DNA from: Arion vulgaris | Taxonomy: Eukaryota; Mollusca; Gastropoda; Stylommatophora; Arionidae | NCBI GenBank assembly: GCA_020796225.1 | Contig: CM036756.1 | Location: 55,334,616 to 55,398,615 of the forward strand | Length of the DNA: 64,000 nt | Reading direction: 5' to 3' | Shown: positions 53,820-64,000 of the stretch, one piece after another | How the letters are laid out: each line of letters opens with the position of its first letter | How positions within the stretch are numbered: the stretch's first letter is position 1 | Notes under the pieces: generated by a model | Told to the model about the DNA's origin: nothing | Database searches by the model: none | The model's input: only the letters and a program-made list of their open reading frames with translations | Position numbers and translations under genes: made by a program

Positions 53820-55335
53820 CTGTCCATACTTCTGTCTGCCCACTTGAATCGGTAGATGGGGTCAAAGGCTTATGGGCATTGTGGTAACATGAGCCAGGGT
53901 TAGCGAGGGCGCGCTACCAAGACCCTGCCCCCAACCTCCACGCGGTGACCCTGAAACAGACTCAGGTTCTGGTCTGGCTAAGGGGCAGGGATCGGGAGAG
54001 CTACTTTGGTGCAAGTAGCGATGTAAAGGTAGTCATGCTTGATGGAATACGCTCGCAACATAGACGAGCGAACTCCCAGAGTGACCATCAATTCTCGACT
54101 CTCCCGACCGAAGAAAAACCTCGGACAGCCCAGAGGGAATTGACGGACATGGTGAAGGTAGGCGCCAGGGCAAGAACGAAAATCGTAATCTCCGGAGCAA
54201 GAGACACCATACACGCGCTCGACGTATAAGCCAAAGGTACCGCCATAAATCACCAGTTTCTCTGTCGATGGGGAGACTTGTGAATATGAAAGGAAGAGAG
54301 GCGCATCTAGTGAAGAAACTTGTGCCCACGCTGGGCGAAGCTCGAAGCCCTGAGGAAGGGACAAACATTGCCAGCTCGTTGGCAAAATAAATGTCAGATC
54401 CGTAACGAATAAAAGTCTACCCTCGTGTTGGTACGAGGAAAGATCGCAGCTGACTGCGCATCGGTGGCCTGGTTCAGATATATGTACTGGGCATGGTTTG
54501 CCGAGCGCAAAACAACAAGTTGCGTTCTAGTGCATAACGAACCTACCCTCCTGGGAAGACCGTGCAAGGTACTGTTGAGATAACAATTAACATCCCGGGA
54601 AGAACTGAGGTGGGTGGTGCCTAACGGTACTGCCAGCCTTGGGACAACCGGGCAAGGTACTATTGAAGTCACAACTAACATCCCTGGAAGAACTGGGGTG
54701 GGTGATGGTGGCGAGCTGAAAATTCTCAGTTGCGTTGCTAGCGTCGATTGAAACAACCCTCTACATTGTCTGTGCCTGGCCCCAGGCCGGTGTCTTCCGA
54801 GGCTAACTGCAAATCGCCACGTACCAACGGCGTCTAGAAAAGGCTGAGAATGCTCCTACTCCGGATCAAACTCAAAACTGAACGGTAAAGTAAGGTTGAC
54901 AATGTAAAGATCTGACAGGCTGTCTGGGTCCGAACATTGGCGAAGGCCGATACTTTACACGGTGTCTTATACGAGTAAGACGCCGTCCGAGGACAAGCTT
55001 ATAAGCCCCGAGAATTGTTTCTAATCCGGAACGACCTCACAGTCAGAAAGGACATAACAGCGTAACTCACTGTCTTGGCGCAGATCACAAAGCCCAAATA
55101 TACGGCAAAGCTGATCGAAAAGGCGTAGATCCGAGCCGACTTAGTCGGCAGAAAGGATCGTCCCTAGGAAAGTTCCACCTAGTAAATCAAAAGCTGGCTG
55201 AAATCGGACGGGCGGGCCTAGTCACCATGGGCGCACAATCGACCCGATGTAGATCACTCCGTTCTTGCCAGTGGACCAATTATACATTACAAAAGAATGA
55301 TGAAATTGGCCGTGAAGAATGAACGAAAGAGAGAG
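53820..55335 (+). mobile_element. GC-rich element of unknown type, Rep-A-like 3' end
   Basis: About 1.5 kb clearly richer in G and C than its surroundings. Inside: a diverged direct duplication near 54550-54710 (GTGCAAGGTACTGTTGAGAT, AACATCCCGGGAAGAACTGA and a second copy), a hairpin around GTCTTATACGAGTAAGAC (about 54965), and CCTGGCCCCAGGCCGGTGTC at 54777. The last 195 bases (55140-55335) align with Rep-A (CACCTAGTAAATCAAAAGCT, CTGAAATCGGACGGGCGGGC) and end in GAACGAAAGAGAGAG. It may be the 5' non-coding or ORF1 part of a LINE, or a longer relative of Rep-A. No RT or other domain seen. Confidence 0.5.
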
Positions 55336-55611
55336 AGAATCGGGACATTGTTTTCAAGAAAGTCAAGACTCTCGTTTCCCTGCACTCCAGCATGTCCAGG
55401 TGTTTACAGTTAAGTCATTTTCTTGAGATGTGATCCCCGAATGCTGTCCACCCATTCCACGCGCAGACTTCCAGATTCAATCATTTGAAGCATATTCATC
55501 GAGCCTGATATGATAATCCTATGGGTTACCTGCTGCTCAGCAACCCTTGAGAGAGCCCTTGAGGCAGCGGTAATTTCCATTAATTATTGATCTTGATAGT
55601 CGTAATGTTAA

Positions 55612-55840
55612 AGGGTATCTATGGCGAAGTCGTTCAGAGGTTTGCCTGAAGGTTGTACATTCGAATTCAGAACGAGTCACATGTGACATTTTGTACGGAG
55701 ATCCATAGGATTGCTTCTGGGGCTACGGAGTTCGGCCTTTGTTCAAAACACTATCGATAGATCGCGTGGCAGTACTGTCGAGAGGGACGGAGACATGGAC
55801 AATTCCGATGCTATGAAGTCAATCCTTCATATTTAGACTT
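55612..55840 (+). mobile_element. SINE-1, near full length
   Basis: Head GTATCTATGGCGAAGTCGTT (A box TGGCGAAGTCG), B-box-like CATTCGAATTC, body GGGGCTACGGAGTTCGGCCT, GAGAGGGACGGAGACATGGA, 3' end GCTATGAAGTCAATCCTTCA followed by TATTTAGAC. Confidence 0.8.
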
Positions 55841-56374
55841 TTGTCTATGTATGTGTGTGTGTATGTGTGTATGTATGCGTATCCTCATAATATCAAAGTT
55901 GACACATAAAGCAATCGCAAGTGATCCTCATTTCTGTCCTGTCGTTCTGCTACATTTTTACACATGGCTTTGTGTATGTGTGTGTGTCTGTGTGTGTGTG
56001 TGTGTGTCAGTGAACACTCTTTAATTTTCTTTTCCAGCGTCAATCACCGAGTTTCCTTGCTTCTGCTATTTCCCATTCCCCTTTATGTACATTATCAGAT
56101 AACTTTTCTTATCAAAGTGCACGATGACATTTTAAACACACGTCCAAATCATCTCCATCGTCTTCATTTTTATCCTGGTTGTCAGTGATTAGCAATTAGT
56201 TTTCTTGTGTAGTTTCTATTTTATCATTTTTCTGGCAAAAATATGCGCAGTGTTTTCCTGAAATATTTGAAAATAACTTTCTCATTTTTGTCTAACACCT
56301 GCAGTCATTTTCCATTACACTCTTAATGATATAATGAGTAAGTATTGGTTTAATTGTACATGACTTTACTCCAT
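55841..56374. other. Spacer with (TG)n tracts
   Basis: (GTGT)n at 55851-55880 and again at 55971-56008. No gene recognised. Confidence 0.5.
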
Positions 56375-56575
56375 ATAGAGCAGTCGCTGTCTGTAGAAAT
56401 GACAAGCCACCTACTGAGAGTATTGCACAAAGCACTAATTCCGTAGCTCCGGTAGCAATCCTAGAGACTTCTAGAAATAGAATGCACCGTGAACAGAATG
56501 TCGTGGTCTGGACTCGAACCCACGACTTTAGGAACCCAAGACAACCACTTAACCACTTAGAAACAGAGACCTCCA
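56375..56575 (-). mobile_element. SINE-1, reverse
   Basis: Head at the right: CCACTTAGAAACAGAGACCT, B-box GGACTCGAACCCACGAC, body CTAATTCCGTAGCTCCGGTA. The 3' end is truncated or diverged at the left. Confidence 0.78.
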
Positions 56576-56744
56576 GCTCGTGATATGATACATAAATATT
56601 CTTAGAATGTCACTTTCGTATATTCTGAGTGTGATTATCAATCAAATTCTTTTAGTTTCCAATTTTTTTAATCACCTCAAACTCTTGCAATGATTTACTT
56701 TTTTGGTAGTTACATCCTTTCCTGAATCTTCTTCTGATGAAAAT

Positions 56745-59700
56745 TTTCTTCAATGTATTTACATAACTCTTTCTATTCTTGGTGATTGTCTTCAATGTAT
56801 TTACATAACTCCTTCTATTTTTGGTGATTGTCTTCAATGTATTTACATAACTCCTTCTATTCTTGGTGATTGTCTTCAATGTATTTACATAACTCCTTCT
56901 ATTCTTGGTGATTGTCTTCAATGTATTTACATAACTCCTTCTATTCTTGGTGATTGTCTTCAATGTATTTACATAACTCCTTCTATTCTTGGTGATTGTC
57001 TTCAATGTATTTACATAACTCCTTCTATTCTTGGTGATTGTCTTCAATGTATTTACATAACTCCTTCTATTCTTGGTGATTGTCTTCAATGTATTTACAT
57101 AACTCCTTCTATTCTTGGTGATTGTCTTCAATGTATTTACATAACTCCTTCTATTCTTGGTGATTGTCTTCAATGTATTTACATAACTCCTTCTATTCTT
57201 GGTGATTGTCTTCAATGTATTTACATAACTCCTTCTATTCTTGGTGATTGTCTTCAATGTATTTACATAACTCCTTCTATTCTTGGTGATTGTCTTCAAT
57301 GTATTTACATAACTCCTTCTATTCTTGGTGATTGTCTTCAATGTATTTACATAACTCCTTCTATTCTTGGTGATTGTCTTCAATGTATTTACATAACTCC
57401 TTCTATTCTTGGTGATTGTCTTCAATGTATTTACATAACTCCTTCTATTCTTGGTGATTGTCTTCACTGTATTTACATAACTCCTTCTATTCTTGGTGAT
57501 TGTCTTCAATGTATTTACATAACTCCTTCTATTCTTGGTGATTGTCTTCAATGTATTTACATAACTCCTTCTATTCTTGGTGATTGTCTTCAATGTATTT
57601 ACATAACTCCTTCTATTTTTGGTGATTGTCTTCAATGTATTTACATAACTCCTTCTATTTTTGGTGATTGTCTTCAATGTATTTACATAACTCCTTCTAT
57701 TTTTGGTGATTGTCTTCAATGTATTTACATAACTCCTTCTATTCTTGGTGATTGTCTTCAATGTATTTACATAACTCCTTCTATTCTTGGTGATTGTCTT
57801 CAATGTATTTACATAACTCCTTCTATTCTTGGTGATTGTCTTCAATGTATTTACATAACTCCTTCTATTCTTGGTGATTGTCTTCAATGTATTTACATAA
57901 CTCCTTCTATTCTTGGTGATTGTCTTCAATGTATTTACATAACTCCTTATATTCTTGGTGATTGTCTTCAATGTATTTACATAACTCCTTCTATTCTTGG
58001 TGATTGTCTTCAATGTATTTACATAACTCCTTCTATTCTTGGTGATTGTCTTCAATGTATTTACATAACTCCTTCTATTCTTGGTGATTGTCTTCAATGT
58101 ATTTACATAACTCCTTCTATTCTTGGTGATTGTCTTCAATGTATTTACATAACTCCTTCTATTCTTGGTGATTGTCTTCAATGTATTTACATAACTCCTT
58201 CTATTCTTGGTGATTGTCTTCAATGTATTTACATAACTCCTTCTATTCTTGGTGATTGTCTTCAATGTATTTACATAACTCCTTCTATTCTTGGTGATTG
58301 TCTTCAATGTATTTACATAACTCCTTCTATTCTTGGTGATTGTCTTCAATGTATTTACATAACTCCTTCTATTCTTGGTGATTGTCTTCAATGTATTTAC
58401 ATAACTCCTTCTATTCTTGGTGATTGTCTTCAATGTATTTACATAACTCCTTCTATTCTTGGTGATTGTCTTCAATGTATTTACATAACTCCTTCTATTT
58501 TTGGTGATTGTCTTCAATGTATTTACATAACTCCTTCTATTTTTGGTGATTGTCTTCAATGTATTTACATAACTCCTTCTATTTTTGGTGATTGTCTTCA
58601 ATGTATTTACATAACTCCTTCTATTTTGGTGATTGTCTTCAATGTATTTACATAACTCCTTCTATTCTTGGTGATTGTCTTCAATGTATTTACATAACTC
58701 CTTCTATTCTTGGTGATTGTCTTCAATGTATTTACATAACTCCTTCTATTCTTGGTGATTGTCTTCAATGTATTTACATAACTCCTTCTATTTTTGGTGA
58801 TTGTCTTCAATGTATTTACATAACTCCTTCTATTCTTGGTGATTGTCTTCAATGTATTTACATAACTCCTTCTATTCTTGGTGATTGTCTTCAATGTATT
58901 TACATAACTCCTTCTATTTTTGGTGATTGTCTTCAATGTATTTACATAACTCCTTCTATTTTTGGTGATTGTCTTCAATGTATTTACATAACTCCTTCTA
59001 TTTTTGGTGATTGTCTTCAATGTATTTACATAACTCCTTCTATTCTTGGTGATTGTCTTCAATGTATTTACATAACTCCTTCTATTCTTGGTGATTGTCT
59101 TCAATGTATTTACATAACTCCTTCTATTCTTGGTGATTGTCTTCAATGTATTTACATAACTCCTTCTATTTTGGTGATTGTCTTCAATGTATTTACATAA
59201 CTCCTTCTATTTTTGGTGATTGTCTTCAATGTATTTACATAACTCCTTCTATTCTTGGTGAATGTCTTCAATGTATTTACATAACTCCTTCTATTTTTGG
59301 TGATTGTCTTCAATGTTTTTACATAACTCCTTCTATTCTTGGTGATTGTCTTCAATGTATTTACATAACTCCTTCTATTCTTGGTGATTGTCTTCAATGT
59401 ATTTACATAACTCCTTCTATTCTTGGTGATTGTCTTCAATGTATTTACATAACTCCTTCTATTCTTGGATATTGTCTTCAATGTATTTACATAACTCCTT
59501 CTATTCTTGGTGATTGTCTTCAATGTATTTACATAACTCCTTCTATTTTTGGTGATTGTCTTCAATGTATTTACATAACTCCTTCTATTTTTGGTGATTG
59601 TCTTCAATGTATTTACATAACTCCTTCTATTCTTGGTGATTGTCTTCAATGTATTTACATAACTCCTTCTATTTTGGTGATTGTCTTCAATGTATTTACA

Positions 59701-60645
59701 TAACTCCTTCTATTCTTGGTGATTGTCTTCAATGTATTTACATAACTCCTTCTATTCTTGGTGATTGTCTTCAATGTATTTACATAACTCCTTCTATTTT
59801 TGGTGATTGTCTTCAATGTATTTACATAACTCCTTCTATTCTTGGTGATTGTCTTCAATGTATTTACATAACTCCTTCTATTTTTGGTGATTGTCTTCAA
59901 TGTATTTACATAACTCCTTCTATTCTTGGTGATTGTCTTCAATGTATTTACATAACTCCTTCTATTCTTGGTGATTGTCTTCAATGTATTTACATAACTC
60001 CTTCTATTTTTGGTGATTGTCTTCAATGTATTTACATAACTCCTTCTATTTTTGGTGATTGTCTTCAATGTATTTACATAACTCCTTCTATTTTTGGTGA
60101 TTGTCTTCAATGTATTTACATAACTCCTTCTATTCTTGGTGATTGTCTTCAATGTATTTACATAACTCCTTCTATTCTTGGTGATTGTCTTCAATGTATT
60201 TACATAACTCCTTCTATTCTTGGTGATTGTCTTCAATGTATTTACATAACTCCTTCTATTCTTGGTGATTGTCTTCAATGTATTTACATAACTCCTTCTA
60301 TTCTTGGTGATTGTCTTCAATGTATTTACATAACTCCTTCTATTCTTGGTGATTGTCTTCAATGTATTTACATAACTCCTTCTATTCTTGGTGATTGTCT
60401 TCAATGTATTTACATAACTCCTTCTATTCTTGGTGATTGTCTTCAATGTATTTACATAACTCCTTCTATTTTTGGTGATTGTCTTCAATGTATTTACATA
60501 ACTCCTTCTATTTTTGGTGATTGTCTTCAATGTATTTACATAACTCCTTCTATTCTTGGTGATTGTCTTCAATGTATTTACATAACTCCTTCTATTTTTG
60601 GTGATTGTCTTCAATGTATTTACATAACTCCTTCTATTTTTGGTG
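56745..60645. repeat. 3.9-kb array of a 42-bp unit, about 93 copies
   Basis: The unit is TTCAATGTATTTACATAACT, CCTTCTATTCTTGGTGATTG, TC. 42 is 14 codons and the unit has no stop in the relevant frames, so plus (LQCIYITPSILGDC) and minus (LKTITKNRRSYVNT) both stay open for hundreds of codons. A C/T variant (ILGDC or IFGDC) occurs in runs, often of three. Three units have a one-base deletion in the T/G run (about 58625, 59170 and 59673), which alone break the frames. Ends: a frame starts in unique sequence at 56703 and exits into unique sequence near 60650. No signal, domain or homology; read as satellite. Confidence 0.96.
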
Positions 60646-61149
60646 TGATTTTCTTTCCCGTTCATAAACACAATGAATTCAGGCCGTAGTCTATGCTGTG
60701 GCTAATATGTCACGATTGAATGATTTTGACGTGAAGGACGGCTTTACTAATCACCAGTGTCCCTCGCCATTCAGGCGAACGTTTCTTCGACTTTAGATGT
60801 ACTTGCAATTTAGATTCCCAAGTAAAGGATCAAGGTTTATTATGTGCAATCCCGTACTGGGTGCACACCGATAATTTGTGTCCCAAGCTGGCCTCAAACC
60901 ACGGAAATATCCACGTCATGTAGCTACTATCGTAGAGTGTTATCATCTTCGCTAGCAACGACCAGGTTTCATTGTTTAAAATCATTCTCTGTTCGTATTT
61001 CTGTTTATTTATTTGTAATTAGTTTCGCTTTACTAGTGTTATTCTTTAGTTTTAGCTTTTCTGCTATGTCTGACAGTATCTATATCATTTCAGTATCCGG
61101 GTAGCCACTGGTGGCATCTGTGTAGTCCAGATTGTACTGGGCAGAAGTA
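60646..61149. other. Spacer, no gene seen
   Basis: Unassigned; a short plus-strand frame (60844-61104) is not recognised. Confidence 0.4.
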
Positions 61150-61305
61150 TATTCGTCACCCTTCGCCCTTAGGGAGACAGATGTCCGCAACAAAGGCCTT
61201 CCAAGACTGCATATCTACGACCATCTTTTCCAGATCTCTCCAATCTCTCCCCATTTTCTTGCATTCCGATTCCAACTCCCGTCTCCATGTGCTCATGAGT
61301 CTTAC
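61150..61305 (-). mobile_element. LINE C-terminal tail with stop
   Basis: Continuous minus frame: RLMSTWRRELESECKKMGRD, WRDLEKMVVDMQSWKAFVAD, ICLPKGEG then a stop. This matches the TWRR.LE.E....G..W..L...... W...V..IC.P.G ending of a group of LINE ORFs. Only the tail is left. Confidence 0.72.
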
Positions 61306-61589
61306 TCGACAGAGGTATGTACCCATCTAGTGTTTATCTTTCTTTCCTTTCTGATTTTTCTTATCAGCCAGTCAATTGACAGATTGAATAAACATGGTGA
61401 TGATGTACATCTATCTAGGACTCAGTGTTGGCGAAAATGCGTTATGTTGTGTGATTGTACCACATTACACTGCTCCGAACTGTGTATACTACTTTAAGCA
61501 AATACACCATTTCCTACAATACACCATTCTGCCATAAAATCATCCATATTATACATACACAAACACACACATATATATATGTATACATA
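61306..61589. other. Spacer, no feature seen
   Basis: Nothing recognised besides an AT run (ACACACATATATATATGT) at 61565-61585. Confidence 0.4.
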
Positions 61590-61740
61590 TGGAACGGATT
61601 TAGAGTAAGATATAAGCGTTCGCATATTGACTCGGACACAAGAGTGGTGGGGGTTCGATCCCACACTCACGTTCAGCATGTGAGAAAAGAAAGTGGCCCT
61701 CCTACCTCCTGCACACTAGGTTCTATAAATAGGAAGTGAC
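61590..61740 (+). mobile_element. Possible tRNA-like SINE head
   Basis: GGTTCGATCCC (B box) in GGGGGTTCGATCCCACACTC at about 61648-61667, preceded by an arm-like CGCATATTGACTCGGACACA. The A box is weak and the body does not match the four SINE families here. Confidence 0.35.
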
Positions 61741-61833
61741 AAGCATTTCATACTCGCGGTCTGAAAAGGCTGCACGAATTTGAATTATGTATATATCTTC
61801 TATTTTCTCTAATAGAATTTTACATTACATTTC

Positions 61834-62345
61834 ATTTCACATGTTGTAATCTTTCTTTCTTGTGTCTTAGTCAGGGCCATGTTTGGCACTGATATCAGTT
61901 GTCGTTTGACTGTCATGTTAATGCTTGGCTGTCACCACTATTAAAATATACAAGCATTAATATGGCATTCAAACGACAACTGATAAACTGCATATTTATT
62001 TCAACTCTCTGCTATCAGTGCCCTGACTAAGACACAAGAAAGAAAGATTGCAACATGTGAAATGAGATGTCTACGAAAAGCTGTCAACGTTACAAGGAGA
62101 GATAGAATGAGAAACAAGAATATCAGAAGCATCGTTGGTACTATACCATGCATACAGTACATCGAGCAGCAAAGAATCAAGTGGGTCGGCCATCTAATGA
62201 GAATGGAACCACATTTACTATCATCACGTGCCTACAATAATCAACACCCATGGCGCAGAGCACGAGGTATGCCAAGAACACGATGGATAGATAACATCTC
62301 AGAGTCCCTGCGAAAGCGTGGACTGACACCTCAAGAATAACACAC
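61834..62345 (+). mobile_element. LINE C-terminal remnant with an inverted copy of its own 5' part
   Basis: Plus strand from about 62005: LSAISALTKTQERKIATCEM, RCLRKAVNVTRRDRMRNKNI, RSIVGTIPCIQYIEQQRIKW, VGHLMRMEPH, then RRARGMPRTRWIDNISESLR with a stop at 62339. This frame is open for over 100 residues, the best kept LINE tail here. The left 200 bases are a reverse copy: 61834-61877 pairs with 62020-62063 with one mismatch. Confidence 0.82.
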
Positions 62346-62399
62346 CTGGCACAAGATAGAAAACTAAATCTCCCCACGACGCTTCACGGCACATGTGGT

Positions 62400-62640
62400 T
62401 AAGATAAGATAAGATAAGACCTTACATTGTCGTGATAAAAGAAGAGTTACAGAACGAGATCTTTTACAATCTTCGAACATACTGACCATGCCTCCATTAT
62501 TTCTGGGTCCACTTTTTGCATGGACAACCTTTTGTTTTATTTTTAAGGTAACGGAGTAACGGAGTAACGGAGTAACGGAGTAACGGAGTAACGGAGTAAC
62601 GGAGTAACGGAGTAACGGAGTAACGGAGTAACGGAGTAGC
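62400..62640. repeat. (GATAA)n and an 8-bp (AGTAACGG)n array
   Basis: Short run of AAGATAAGATAAGATAAG at 62400-62419. At 62549-62638 eleven near-perfect copies of AGTAACGG. Minus frames through the latter read RYSVTPLL repeats; not a gene. Confidence 0.9.
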
Positions 62641-62883
62641 TTTCACTTTAGGTTTGTTGCTAATATATATATTGGTATCCGAACAGTTCGGAACTGATCG
62701 TGTACTCGCTTTTGTCCTGAAGTCTTCATGTCTCGTTGGATGAGCTGAATGCATGCAGGCAGACAGGAAAGAAAGAGATAGAGATGGAGAGGGGCAGAAA
62801 TAAAGAGACGACAGAAAGAGACAGAGACACATAAAGAGAGACATTTAAAGAGAGACTGATTAAAAAAAAACAGATACAGAGAA
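62641..62883. other. Low-complexity GA-rich spacer
   Basis: GAAAGAAAGAGATAGAGATG-type purine-rich sequence at 62765-62883. No gene. Confidence 0.6.
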
Positions 62884-63135
62884 CGAATTGGTTTTACCAC
62901 TTAATAAGAATGCATCCAAACTTCACAGTGTACAGAGCCTTCTACAACAGACCATCAGGAAAGAAGGTGAGAGGAAGACCACGAAAAAGATGGTTAGCCG
63001 GTATAGAAGAATCCTGTCAGAGAGCACAAATAACAATCACCCCAGCCACCAGAACAGTGCAAGACAAAAACAGGAAACCACAAAACTGGGCAACTCGATA
63101 ACAATGTGACAACAAAAGAAGAAAAAGAAGAAGAT
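62884..63135 (+). mobile_element. LINE-X C-terminal end, best copy
   Basis: Open frame MHPNFTVYRAFYNRPSGKKV, RGRPRKRWLAGIEESCQRAQ, ITITPATRTVQDKNRKPQNW ATR then stop at 63101, followed by CAATGTGACAACAAAAGAAG and a (GAA)n tail. Here the 3' region is single-copy, showing what the arrays at 9676, 10985 and 25599 came from. Confidence 0.85.
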
Positions 63136-63596
63136 AAAGAGAGATACAGATAGATACGCAGAAAGTGACAGAAAGGGAGACAGAGAGAGACGTCCGAATG
63201 GATAGATGGATCGATCGATTGACCGACCGCACCCCTATCGACAGACGGACAGACCGATATACAGACATATAGCCAGAACTATAGACAGATAGATAGATAG
63301 GCTACTTTAATATAACAAATAGAACTAATGGACTTTCTAAAGCTCTTTAACAACTAATATATTGATATTGACAAGGACAAATCCAATTCGTTTTGGAGTA
63401 GCTCTAAGTTCATATGTTATCCATTAGACCTGACGTTCAATCTCCATATACAGCAAGATAAGTTATACATAACGTAAAGGCATTTGCAAAATGTATCTTA
63501 AATGTATTACTAGTTCTTTGTCATCTTATATTGTGTAACCCTTTCACTCCGTACACCTTGGAACGCGCTTATATTACAGTTATCAGTTATATGAGC
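63136..63596. other. GA-rich and AT-rich spacer
   Basis: AGAGAGATACAGATAGATAC-type low complexity to about 63300, then unassigned sequence. Confidence 0.5.
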
Positions 63597-64000
63597 ACTA
63601 TCATCATAGCACTCCAGACATGTCCATAGGTGCTCCGATCTCCGCCTCAGCAAATCCAGCAACGTCCAGCGGTCCAACACGCCAGTTCGATGTTGATTAA
63701 TCAATCTCTTTGCATATTTAGTACGTCGTTCTTTTCGGGCTGCACCAATATTGACACCATCTCTTTCAATCTGGTCAGCGAGTGGGATTCACAGCCCTGA
63801 AACTCCTCTGTTAGGGAAAGCTCTCTCAATGCGTGGAGAATGTCGTTTCGATCCATGGCAGCTCCTCTGATATTGTAGCCAAGCCAGCCAATCTATCAGC
63901 TCGTTCATTACCCCTAACTCCTGCGTGCCCAGGGACAAAAATGAAGGTGATTTCTCTGATAATTGTCTGTCCTAGTACCTCCACCCAGTTGCGTCTCACT
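63597..64000 (-). mobile_element. LINE-H fragment with RNase H part, copy 3, cut by window end
   Basis: About 90 percent identical by eye to 35735-36125: INQHRTGVLDRWTLLDLLRR, RSEHLWTCLECYDD, and near the window end EITFIFVPGHAGVRGNERAD-like sequence. The motif here keeps the GHAG form. Frame breaks (for example near 63760) show it is not functional. It continues beyond the window. Confidence 0.8.

Noticed and set aside
53945..54385. Overlapping open frames of 95-135 residues in the GC-rich element
   Set aside because: High GC lowers stop frequency, so open frames on both strands are expected. None has a recognisable domain. Kept only as an unassigned element.
56703..60689. Giant repetitive proteins of about 350-650 residues on either strand
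   Set aside because: The open frames are fully explained by a stop-free 42-bp unit. Opposite strands are equally open, there is no domain, and single-base deletions are tolerated.
62549..62638. RYSVTPLL repeat protein
   Set aside because: Simple 8-bp microsatellite translation.

Overview
The window looks like intergenic DNA from a repeat-rich animal genome, probably an invertebrate. It is AT-rich and holds tRNA-derived SINEs, many decayed non-LTR retrotransposon (LINE) ends, hAT-like MITE sequence, and more than 30 tandem arrays with units of 8 to about 150 bp. I found no intact host gene, rRNA, functional tRNA, CRISPR array or operon. The LINE protein style would fit a lophotrochozoan such as a mollusc, but nothing here fixes the taxon.

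Working family names used below. SINE-1 has a tRNA-like head with A box TGGTGAAGYGG and B box GGTTTGAATCC and a body ending near TGAAGTCAATCCTTC. SINE-2 is about 450 bp with a tRNA-like head and an (ATCA)n tail. SINE-3 has two kinds of tRNA-like head on a shared core containing GCAATGGCAAACTACTGAA. SINE-4 is about 250 bp. Rep-A is a short retroposon of about 250 bp with a GAAGAAG tail. LINE-X ends its ORF in NWATR and also has a GAAGAAG tail. LINE-Y ends near a TCATCATC motif. LINE-H carries an RNase H domain.

Layout. 1-11 kb: Rep-A, LINE-Y and LINE-X ends, a hAT-like MITE with a perfect 8-bp target duplication, SINE-4 with a 10-bp duplication, and small arrays. 11.3-14.1 kb: the longest LINE remnant (endonuclease plus reverse transcriptase, minus strand). 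15.1-15.9 kb: a 20-bp array. 17-24 kb: Rep-A and SINE-1 copies, three arrays, and a long palindrome with a degenerate hammerhead-like motif. 25.3-26.6 kb: a LINE-X coding segment expanded into a 67-bp array. 30-34.5 kb: SINE-1 and SINE-2 with arrays grown from their ends. 35.7-39.7 kb: two LINE-H fragments around a 2.7-kb array made from a SINE-1 head. 40-49 kb: further SINEs, LINE tails and arrays. 49.7-52.2 kb: a 2.4-kb array made from the SINE-2 3' end. 53.8-55.3 kb: a GC-rich element of unknown type. 56.7-60.6 kb: a 3.9-kb array of 42-bp units open on both strands. 61-64 kb: LINE tails, one folded into a palindrome, and a third LINE-H copy cut by the window edge.

The main biological signal is that many arrays are built from pieces of neighbouring retroposons, repeatedly starting at a SINE head (A box kept, B box excluded), a SINE 3' terminus, or a LINE 3' region. 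The window therefore reads as a record of retroposons turning into satellite DNA.
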